Source of the DNA: an uncultured Clostridium sp.
Lineage (GTDB): Bacteria > Bacillota > Clostridia > Lachnospirales > Lachnospiraceae
Length of the DNA stretch: 8,245 nt
Direction: 5' to 3'
Assembly: GCA_900551135.1 (NCBI GenBank)
Contig: URUX01000112.1
Location: 1 to 8,245 of the forward strand
Below are positions 1 to 4,664 of the stretch, one piece after another (position 1 is the first letter of the stretch; each line of letters opens with the position of its first letter). The notes below the pieces were generated by a model. That model was given only the letters and a program-made list of their open reading frames with translations. It was not told where the DNA came from and did no database searches. Made by a program: the position numbers and the translations under genes.

Positions 1-161
1 TAGAGTCAGAAAAGAAAACAGAGCCGGTAAAGAAAATGGAGCCAGAAAAGAAAACAGAGCCGGTAAAGAAATCGGAAGAGAATAAAAAAGAGGAACCGGA
101 AGTAAAAACACCCAAAAAGACAACTGCGAGAAAAACCAGGACAGCTGCTAAAACCAAATAG
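1..161 (+). CDS. C-terminal tail of an unidentified Lys/Glu-rich protein (partial)
   Basis: This is the last part of a gene that begins before the window; the reading frame starts at base 3 and ends with TAG at 159-161. The 52 visible residues are almost all Lys, Glu, Pro, Thr and Ala. A 12-residue unit (ESEKKTEPVKKM, then EPEKKTEPVKKS) occurs twice in tandem, at 3-38 and 39-74. The last 20 residues switch to a Lys/Arg/Thr/Ala-rich basic end (TTARKTRTAAKTK) resembling histone H1-like tails. Such tails occur on DNA-binding, phasin-like and coiled-coil proteins, so function cannot be assigned without the missing part. No terminator is evident before the downstream mscS gene, so the two may be co-transcribed. 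Confidence 0.7.
   Translation, partial: ESEKKTEPVKKMEPEKKTEPVKKSEENKKEEPEVKTPKKTTARKTRTAAKTK
3..74 (+). repeat. Tandem 36-base coding repeat (two copies)
   Basis: Two adjacent 36-base units at 3-38 and 39-74 differ at only a few bases and encode the 12-residue unit E(S/P)EKKTEPVKK(M/S). More copies may lie upstream of the window. A multiple of three keeps the frame, so copy number can change without breaking the protein. Confidence 0.75.
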
Positions 162-225
162 TCCGGGAAAACGGGTTTCTTTGTTTGGGGTTATCCGGCA
201 GACTGTAAAATCAGGAGGGTGACAG

Positions 226-1140
226 ATGCAGGAGACGACACAGGCAATCGTGGAAGAAACCCTGGAAGTGGGAGCAGAACTGGCAGAAGATATTGCCAGT
301 CTGAATCCCAATGTAATTATTGAAACCATGAAGAGTTGGATACCAGGGCTAATGAACTTTGGATACCGGCTGCTGGCAGCTGCTCTGATTCTGTTTATCG
401 GCAGCCGCGTGATTAAATTTAACAGCAGATTTATTAAGAAAACCCTGGATAAGATGTCTCTGGAAATCGGCATCAGCCGGTTTCTGGTATCTGTGGCCAA
501 CGCCATTCAGTACGGAATCCTGATTTTTATCGCTGCAGATAAAATCGGTATCAGTTCTGCATCCATTGTAGCTTTGCTGGGTTCAGCCGGTATTGCGATT
601 GGTCTTGCCCTTCAGGGAACTTTGACCAATTTTGCCGGCGGTGTCCTTATACTGGTCATGAAACCTTTTAAGGTAGGAGATTATATTATCTCGGAAGGCG
701 GCGAAGGAGCGGTTGCCAGCATTGGATTGGTGTATACTACGTTGGTTTCAGCAGATAACCGCAAAATTGTGATTCCAAACGGTACGTTATCCAACGAGCC
801 TATGACCAATGTAACTGGAATGGGAAAACGGAGAATTGATATTTTAGTGGGAATCAGTTATACGGCAGATTTAAAGCGGGCCAAGGAAATTCTGCAGCAG
901 CTGTTTGAAGAGCATCCTCTGGTGCTGAGGGAAGAACCAATACAGGTTTTTGTAGACAGTCTGGGAGACAGTGCTGTGGTAATTGGCGGAAGAGCCTGGG
1001 CTTCCAGTGATAATTACTGGCAGGCCCGCTGGGATATTATTGAAGCAGTGAAGCTGGAATATGATAAAGCCGGAATCGAGATTCCGTTTAATCAGGTGGA
1101 TGTCCACGTAACCAGTTTGCCCAATGCGGCAAAAGGATAA
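226..1140 (+). CDS. mscS: Small-conductance mechanosensitive channel, MscS family
   Basis: Predicted inner-membrane channel that opens under membrane tension and releases solutes during hypo-osmotic shock. The 304-residue length is close to E. coli MscS (286). Hydrophobic segments lie at about 44-64, 85-106 and 112-146. The third is the pore helix and carries the family signature GLALQGTLTNFAGG (126-139) followed by MKPFKVGDYI, the entry to the beta domain. IPNGTLSN (183-190) is the typical beta-domain motif, and the alpha/beta C-terminal domain ends with GIEIPFNQ. The first 40 residues are acidic and amphipathic, a small extension before TM1. The start ATG is supported by AGGAGG at 213-218, seven bases away. 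Family assignment is secure; which MscS paralogue it is cannot be said. Nothing links its function to the downstream iron-sulfur operon, which has its own promoter. Confidence 0.95.
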   Translation: MQETTQAIVEETLEVGAELAEDIASLNPNVIIETMKSWIPGLMNFGYRLLAAALILFIGSRVIKFNSRFIKKTLDKMSLEIGISRFLVSVANAIQYGILIFIAADKIGISSASIVALLGSAGIAIGLALQGTLTNFAGGVLILVMKPFKVGDYIISEGGEGAVASIGLVYTTLVSADNRKIVIPNGTLSNEPMTNVTGMGKRRIDILVGISYTADLKRAKEILQQLFEEHPLVLREEPIQVFVDSLGDSAVVIGGRAWASSDNYWQARWDIIEAVKLEYDKAGIEIPFNQVDVHVTSLPNAAKG

Positions 1141-1161
1141 GGAAAGATTGGTAAAGAATAG

Positions 1162-1203
1162 TTTATGGCATATGACAATTATGATATTGACATATGCCAT
1201 AAA
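1162..1203. promoter_or_regulatory. 42-base inverted repeat, candidate operator
   Basis: TTTATGGCATATG (1162-1174) is repeated perfectly as its reverse complement CATATGCCATAAA (1191-1203). Past one A/A mismatch the symmetry continues inward (CAAT at 1176-1179, ATTG at 1186-1189), so nearly the whole 42 bases are a dyad. The right arm overlaps the -35 element of the operon promoter. There is no T-run, so it is not a terminator. The first gene downstream encodes a helix-turn-helix protein, so autoregulation is the simplest inference. Confidence 0.75.
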
Positions 1204-1215
1204 TTGCGTTATACT
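1187..1215 (+). promoter_or_regulatory. Sigma-A promoter of the DUF134/NifX/ATPase operon
   Basis: TTGACA (1187-1192), a 17-base spacer, then TATACT (1210-1215): a perfect -35 and a one-mismatch -10. The predicted start of transcription is near 1222. The -35 and the spacer are overlapped by the right arm of the 42-base inverted repeat, and another copy of the same box lies just after the predicted start, so a protein bound there would block RNA polymerase. Confidence 0.8.
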
Positions 1216-1226
1216 CCAATTAGTAA

Positions 1227-1240
1227 ATGGCATATGCCGT
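1227..1240. promoter_or_regulatory. Third ATGGCATATG box, candidate operator
   Basis: ATGGCATATGCCGT contains the perfect 10-base palindrome GGCATATGCC at 1229-1238, the same core as the arms of the upstream inverted repeat. It covers about +7 to +16 of the predicted transcript. Centres of the three CATATG cores are 22 and 40 bases apart, close to two and four helical turns. Confidence 0.6.
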
Positions 1241-1245
1241 AAATG

Positions 1246-1253
1246 AAAGGAGG
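1246..1253 (+). promoter_or_regulatory. Ribosome binding site that fixes the DUF134 start at 1260
   Basis: AAAGGAGG sits six bases before ATG 1260. An in-frame ATG at 1227 lies upstream of this site, inside the operator box and only a few bases after the predicted transcription start, with no ribosome binding site of its own. The family also usually begins MPRP(K/R)KCR, which matches the 1260 start. Confidence 0.85.
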
Positions 1254-1259
1254 CAGCCG

Positions 1260-1985
1260 ATGCCCAGACCAAAGAAATGCAGAAAAGTATGTCAGATGCC
1301 TCAGATACGGGAGTTTCGTCCTGTGGGAGAAAATCCGGATGAGCCAGCTGTAATTTTGACAGTTGATGAATATGAAGCCATCCGCCTGATTGATAAGGCA
1401 GGTTTTTCACAGGAAGAGTGCAGCAGCTATATGCAGGTAGCACGGACAACGGCCCAGATGATTTATAATTCTGCCAGAAAGAAGCTGGCAGACGCTTTGG
1501 TCTATGGACTGCCTCTGCGTATCGAGGGCGGAGATTATCAGCTCTGCGATGGCAGGGAAGAGTACTGCGGCTGCGGCGGATGCCGGAAGCATCGCTGCGG
1601 ACATTCGCAGCTAACGGTTAAGGAGGATGGAGTCATGAGAATTGCAGTTCCCTTAGATGAAAATAAACAGGATGTATGCATTGTGCTGGCCCGTGCGCCA
1701 TATTTTCTGTTCCGTGAGGACGGGAAAGACACAATTGTAGAAAATCCGGCTGCCCAGGTTCAAAGTGGAGCGGGGATTCAGGCTGCCCAGTTTTTAGCAG
1801 ACAGCAGTGCAGATGTATTAATTACAGTCCGCTGTGGTGAAAATGCAGCGGAAGTATTGAAAGCCGCAGGTATGAAGATATATAAATCCGTCAATAAAGC
1901 CGCAGCAGATGACCTGGCCGCATGGGAAGCAGGAAAACTGGATGAACTGACCAAATTCCACGGCGGATTTCACGGTGTACAATGA
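1260..1985 (+). CDS. DUF134 (UPF0251) HTH regulator fused to a NifX/NifB-type cofactor-binding domain
   Basis: A 241-residue two-domain protein. Residues 1-115 are DUF134/UPF0251: the hallmark start MPRPKKCRKVC, a sigma-70 region-4-like helix-turn-helix at about 36-82 (DEYEAIRLID through ARKKLADAL), and a Cys-rich stretch at 96-113 (C96, C103, C105, C108, C113) likely to bind a metal or cluster. Residues 126-240 are a dinitrogenase iron-molybdenum cofactor biosynthesis domain (NifX/NifB C-terminal type), beginning MRIAVPLDENK. The inferred role is a metal- or cluster-sensing transcriptional regulator of its own operon, acting through the ATGGCATATG boxes at its promoter. The stop overlaps the next start (ATGA, 1982-1985), so it is translationally coupled to the ATPases. 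A ribosome binding site and in-frame ATG exist at the domain junction, so a separate NifX-only product is possible. Domain assignment is strong; sensing role and ligand are inference. Confidence 0.88.
   Translation: MPRPKKCRKVCQMPQIREFRPVGENPDEPAVILTVDEYEAIRLIDKAGFSQEECSSYMQVARTTAQMIYNSARKKLADALVYGLPLRIEGGDYQLCDGREEYCGCGGCRKHRCGHSQLTVKEDGVMRIAVPLDENKQDVCIVLARAPYFLFREDGKDTIVENPAAQVQSGAGIQAAQFLADSSADVLITVRCGENAAEVLKAAGMKIYKSVNKAAADDLAAWEAGKLDELTKFHGGFHGVQ
1620..1637 (+). promoter_or_regulatory. Internal ribosome binding site and in-frame start at the domain junction
   Basis: AAGGAGGA (1620-1627) is followed seven bases later by ATG 1635, in frame with the gene and exactly at the first residue of the NifX domain (Met126, MRIAVPLDE). 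The spacing is as good as that of any real start in the window. It would give a 116-residue NifX protein from the same message, or it may be a fossil of two genes that were once separate. Confidence 0.6.
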
Positions 1986-2806
1986 AAATTGCATGTCTGA
2001 GCGGAAAAGGCGGCGCAGGGAAAACACTGACGGCAGTGAATCTGGCTGCGGCGGCAGAAACTGCCACATATATTGACTGCGACGTAGAGGAACCCAATGG
2101 CCGGCTGTTTTTCAAACCGGAGCATATCACGGAGACAGAAGTCTGTTCCCTGCTTCCGGCCTTTGACGAAACAAAGTGTACCGGATGTAAGAAGTGCGTA
2201 CAATTTTGCCGGTTTCATGCCCTGATGCATATCCGTGGAAAGACCATGGTGTTTCCAGAGGTCTGCCACAGCTGCGGCGGCTGCGTCCTGGTATGTCCGG
2301 AAGGTGCGATTACAGAGAAAAAGAAACCCATTGGAAAGTTAGAGACTGGAACTCATAAAGGTGTCCGCGTTGTCAGCGGAATCCTCAATCTGGGGGAAGC
2401 TTCAGGGGTTCCGGTGATTCGGGAGGCATTAAAGCAGGCAGAAGGCCTTACCATTATCGACTGTCCTCCTGGAAGCGCCTGCAGCGTGATGGAAAGCGCT
2501 ATGGATGCAGATTACTGTATTTTGACGGCAGAACCTACGGCCTTTGGATTTCACAATTTTAAGATGGTACACGAACTGGTAACCCTTCTGGGGAAAAAGT
2601 GCGGCGTTATCATTAACAAAGAAACGGAACGGTATGAACCTCTGGAAGCGTTTTGTCAGGAGACCAATACGCCTGTTTTGTCCCGGATTCCATACTCTCC
2701 GGTGATTGCCGGATATGTTGCAAGAGGGGAAATTATTGCGGAGCAGATTCCGGAAGAAAGGGAGCGTTTCCGCAGCATCCTGAGACAGATTGGAGGATGC
2801 TTATGA
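1982..2806 (+). CDS. MinD/Mrp-type P-loop ATPase with inserted 2x[4Fe-4S] ferredoxin domain (first copy)
   Basis: A 274-residue cytoplasmic SIMIBI-class ATPase. The deviant Walker A motif GKGGAGKT is at 8-15, with DCDVEEPN (32-39) as the switch region and IIDCPPGS (158-165) as Walker B. Between them sits a ferredoxin module with two complete cluster motifs: C66-x2-C69-x2-C72-x3-C76 and C95-x2-C98-x2-C101-x3-C105-Pro. The family of MinD-like ATPases carrying ferredoxin inserts is found next to NifX/ORP-like proteins in anaerobes and is thought to bind or move metal clusters using ATP; the substrate here is unknown. It overlaps both neighbours by ATGA, implying coupled translation with the regulator upstream and the paralogue downstream. 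It is not CooC or NifH: those lack the inserted ferredoxin. Family call is secure, function is inference. Confidence 0.9.
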   Translation: MKIACLSGKGGAGKTLTAVNLAAAAETATYIDCDVEEPNGRLFFKPEHITETEVCSLLPAFDETKCTGCKKCVQFCRFHALMHIRGKTMVFPEVCHSCGGCVLVCPEGAITEKKKPIGKLETGTHKGVRVVSGILNLGEASGVPVIREALKQAEGLTIIDCPPGSACSVMESAMDADYCILTAEPTAFGFHNFKMVHELVTLLGKKCGVIINKETERYEPLEAFCQETNTPVLSRIPYSPVIAGYVARGEIIAEQIPEERERFRSILRQIGGCL

Positions 2807-3687
2807 AGAGACTTTTAATTTTAAGCGGTAAGGGCGGCACAGGAAAAACCACAGTATCGGCGGCCTTTGTGCGGCTGACCCAGGCGAAAGCAGTTGCTGA
2901 CTGTGATGTAGATGCTCCTAATCTTCATCTGGTGATGGAACAGAAAACAGTTCCCCAGATTACAGACTTTATGGGCGGCGATAAGGCGGCAGTCGATCCG
3001 GAACAGTGCGTCGGATGCGGAAACTGCGAGAGCCATTGCCGGTTTGGCGCTATTACGATTGCAGAAGGCCGGGCGGTCGTCAATGAATATGCCTGCGAGG
3101 GCTGCGGCGTGTGCAGTCTGGTATGTCCGGAAAAGGCGGTTGTCCTGATGCCGGATGCAGCCGGAAAGCGGGAATTGTATTTAGACAGCCGGGTATTTTC
3201 CACAGCAACCTTAAAAATGGGCAGGGGAAATTCCGGCAAGCTGGTAACGGATGTAAAAATGGCAATGTTAAAACATGCGCCGGAGTGTGAACTGGCGATT
3301 GCAGATGGCTCGCCGGGCATTGGCTGTCCGGTAATTTCCTCCATCAGCGGGATGGATCTGGTATTGGTTGTGGCAGAACCCAGCAAGAGCGGTATCAGTG
3401 ATTTGAAGCGTCTGGTCAAAACTGCAGATACCTTTCAGGTAAAGCTGGCAGTATGCGTCAATAAATATGATACCAGTCCGGAGATGACCGATCAGATAGA
3501 AGCATTCTGTAAAAAATCCGATTTGCCGTTTGTGGGGAAAATTCCTTTTGATCCAGAGGCAGTAAAAGCAGTAAATTCCGGCCGCACAATTGCAGATACA
3601 GACTGTCAGGCTGGAACGGCAGTAAAAAAGATTTATGAAGAAGTTATGAACCTGATTCAGAATGAATCAGAAAAATCGCTGTGTTAG
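2803..3687 (+). CDS. MinD/Mrp-type P-loop ATPase with inserted 2x[4Fe-4S] ferredoxin domain (second copy)
   Basis: A 294-residue paralogue of the preceding gene with the same layout. Walker A is SGKGGTGKTT at 8-17, DCDVDAPN is at 33-40, the ferredoxin motifs are C69-x2-C72-x2-C75-x3-C79 and C98-x2-C101-x2-C104-x3-C108-Pro, and Walker B is IADGSPG (166-172). Start at ATG 2803 was chosen because it overlaps the previous stop (ATGA, 2803-2806), has GGAGGA at 2792-2797 and puts the P-loop at the normal distance from the N-terminus; the frame is open further upstream but only as an overlap inside the first ATPase. Two divergent copies side by side suggest a heterodimer, as ATPases of this fold dimerise through nucleotide sandwiching. 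The pair probably acts on the NifX-type proteins encoded on either side. That interaction is inferred from gene order alone. Confidence 0.9.
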   Translation: MKRLLILSGKGGTGKTTVSAAFVRLTQAKAVADCDVDAPNLHLVMEQKTVPQITDFMGGDKAAVDPEQCVGCGNCESHCRFGAITIAEGRAVVNEYACEGCGVCSLVCPEKAVVLMPDAAGKRELYLDSRVFSTATLKMGRGNSGKLVTDVKMAMLKHAPECELAIADGSPGIGCPVISSISGMDLVLVVAEPSKSGISDLKRLVKTADTFQVKLAVCVNKYDTSPEMTDQIEAFCKKSDLPFVGKIPFDPEAVKAVNSGRTIADTDCQAGTAVKKIYEEVMNLIQNESEKSLC

Positions 3688-3729
3688 CGGAGGCGGCTAT
3701 CACCCCTCCACTCTATTATAAAAATAAAA

Positions 3730-3735
3730 AAGGAG
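3730..3735 (+). promoter_or_regulatory. Ribosome binding site of the frameshifted NifX gene
   Basis: AAGGAG lies nine bases before ATG 3745. It supports ATG 3745 and its residues MKIAVVTE as the true start, rather than GTG 3681 in the other frame, which has no ribosome binding site and overlaps the end of the ATPase gene. Confidence 0.75.
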
Positions 3736-3744
3736 AACGATACT

Positions 3745-4100
3745 ATGAAAATTGCAGTTGTAACGGAAGCCAGATTTGGCCACATTTTGGTCATTGTGAA
3801 AATTTTATGATTTATGAGGCAAATGAAGGGAAAATTGAATCCGAACAGTCTGTTCCGAATCCAGGCCACAGACCAGGTTTTCTGCCTAATTTCCTTGCAG
3901 ATATGGGAGTAGAGGTCATGATTGCCGGCGGTATGGGCGGCGGCGCTGTAGATATTTTCAATGAGCGTGGTGTAGAGGTTGTCCTGGGTGCCCAGGGCGA
4001 TGCGAAAGCGGCTGTGGAATCATACTTAAGAGGTGAATTAGAGTCTACTGGTTCTATCTGCCACGAGCACGAACATGCTCACGAGTGCGGCGAGCATTAA
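3745..4100 (+). pseudogene. Frameshifted NifX/NifB-family (ORP-like) metal-cluster-binding protein
   Basis: The gene starts correctly at ATG 3745 with MKIAVVTE, the usual beginning of small NifX/ORP proteins. After codon 8 the frame runs to TGA at 3808-3810, giving only 21 residues. The rest of the family sequence continues intact in the minus-one frame from about 3768: PHFGHCENF, then VPNPGHRPGFLPNFLA, IAGGMGGGA and a His/Cys tail (CHEHEHAHECGEH) to TAA 4098-4100. An intact form would be 119 residues, a normal length. Restoring one GGAA at 3765-3768 gives TEGSQIWPHFGHC and repairs everything. No other stop or damage is seen, so the lesion is very recent, a sequencing error, or a variable site. 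It lies 57 bases after the second ATPase and belongs to the same operon. Expected role: carrier or scaffold for a metal-sulfur cluster, with the His-rich tail suggesting metal binding. Confidence 0.85.
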
Positions 4101-4114
4101 ACACAGAGAACAGG

Positions 4115-4163
4115 AAGCCGCTGCAGAACAGATGAGAAATGGTCTGTTTTGCAGCGGCTTTTC
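4115..4163 (+). terminator. Intrinsic terminator of the metal-cluster operon
   Basis: An 18-base-pair stem pairs AAGCCGCTGCAGAACAGA (4115-4132) with its complement at 4143-4160 through one G-T wobble, with a 10-base loop. It is followed only by a short T-run (TTTT, 4159-4162). The stem is very strong; the tail is weak but adequate. On the other strand the bases after the stem are only mildly T-rich, so use by the hicB-like gene is uncertain. Confidence 0.8.
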
Positions 4164-4184
4164 AATTCGTTAAAACGAGATAGT

Positions 4185-4460
4185 CTATTCATCATACCCT
4201 TCCGTCAGACGGATGGTGGCGGTAACATTGCGGATTATGTCACCTTCTTCTGTCGGAATATCTTCTTCCTTGCTTCTGGCAGGCAAATCAAAGGATTCTT
4301 CTAATTCCAGGGTAATCCAGTTGATTTCTGCTTCTTTGGCATCTTCCAAAGCATCTTCCATGGTAGCGCCCTGGGCATAGCAGCCATCCAAATCCGGAAA
4401 GGTTACATGGATTAGCCCGTCTTCCTTTTTCTTAAAGACAGCAGGATATACAAATTTCAT
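4185..4460 (-). CDS. hicB: Solitary HicB-family protein
   Basis: A 91-residue protein of the HicB-like antitoxin family. Residues 3-50 form the partial RNase H-like HicB fold, with the signature FPDLDGCYAQGATMEDAL (21-38). In HicAB systems this fold binds and neutralises the HicA mRNA-cleaving toxin. Residues 51-91 are acidic and show no clear ribbon-helix-helix or HTH DNA-binding domain, so this is the short form. No HicA-like gene with the usual His-containing double-stranded RNA-binding fold is found on either side: downstream is a terminator, upstream the malQ promoter region. It may be an orphan antitoxin or a HicB protein with another role. Start supported by GAGGTGA (4467-4473 on the complement), six bases before ATG. 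A minus-strand promoter is visible. Confidence 0.85.
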   Translation of the reverse strand: MKFVYPAVFKKKEDGLIHVTFPDLDGCYAQGATMEDALEDAKEAEINWITLELEESFDLPARSKEEDIPTEEGDIIRNVTATIRLTEGYDE

Positions 4461-4514
4461 AGCTTGTCACCTCAATTTAGTATTATTGTCGCATTGTTTC
4501 TGCATACAGATTCT

Positions 4515-4543
4515 ATTGTACTATGAACGGCATAAATTCACAA
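4515..4543 (-). promoter_or_regulatory. Promoter of the hicB-like gene
   Basis: Read on the minus strand: TTGTGA (4543-4538), a 17-base spacer and TACAAT (4520-4515). Four of six -35 bases and five of six -10 bases match sigma-A consensus. One copy of the ATTGTACTATG repeat overlaps its -10. Confidence 0.6.
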
Positions 4544-4577
4544 TCCCATGAAGGGGAAAAGATTGCATTGTACTATG
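4515..4577. repeat. Direct repeat ATTGTACTATG in the hicB/malQ divergent region
   Basis: ATTGTACTATG occurs at 4515-4525 and again at 4567-4577, in the same orientation and 52 bases apart, about five helical turns. Copy one covers the -10 of the hicB-like gene; copy two lies at the -35/spacer of malQ. Possible binding sites for a shared regulator. Confidence 0.5.
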
Positions 4578-4591
4578 GAAACTGATATAAT
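4563..4591 (+). promoter_or_regulatory. Promoter of malQ
   Basis: TTGCAT (4563-4568), a 17-base spacer and a perfect TATAAT (4586-4591) preceded by TGA, an extended -10 motif. The predicted start is near 4598, giving a leader of about 67 bases. Confidence 0.75.
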
Positions 4592-4600
4592 TAAGTATTG

Positions 4601-4641
4601 CTGGTATGCTGTTTTTTATGTGTAATTACCAGTCTAAGACT
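4601..4641 (+). other. Inverted repeats in the malQ leader
   Basis: CTGGTA (4601-4606) can pair with TACCAG (4627-4632) across a 20-base loop, and AGTCTAAGACT (4631-4641) is a perfect short palindrome just before the ribosome binding site AGGGGAG (4649-4655). These may be a weak leader structure or an operator; nothing recognisable as a known riboswitch is seen. Confidence 0.3.
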
Positions 4642-4664
4642 AATAATCAGGGGAGATAGAAGAT

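Noticed and set aside
181..209. Promoter-like TTGTTT, 17 bases, TGTAAA before mscS
   Set aside because: Weak matches, and transcription would begin inside the ribosome binding site, leaving no usable leader.
1227..1259. Earlier in-frame ATG for the DUF134 gene at 1227
   Set aside because: It has no ribosome binding site, lies in the operator box a few bases after the predicted transcription start, and adds residues the family lacks. ATG 1260 with AAAGGAGG is far better.
2653..2802. Upstream extension of the second ATPase to 2653
   Set aside because: This is overlap with the first ATPase in another frame; the P-loop must lie near the N-terminus and ATG 2803 has the ATGA overlap and a ribosome binding site.
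3689..3709. Hairpin GGAGG/CCTCC between the second ATPase and the NifX-like gene
   Set aside because: Only five base pairs with an 11-base loop and no T-run; too weak to call a terminator or attenuator.
3681..3744. GTG start at 3681 giving an unbroken reading frame into the NifX-like gene
   Set aside because: No ribosome binding site, overlaps the ATPase stop, and the first 25 or so residues (LAEAAITPPLYYK...) do not resemble the family, while MKIAVVTE in the other frame does.
3745..3812. Programmed minus-one frameshift as the explanation for the NifX break
   Set aside because: No X-XXY-YYZ slippery heptamer in the right phase and no obvious downstream stem-loop; a repeat-unit deletion explains the break better.
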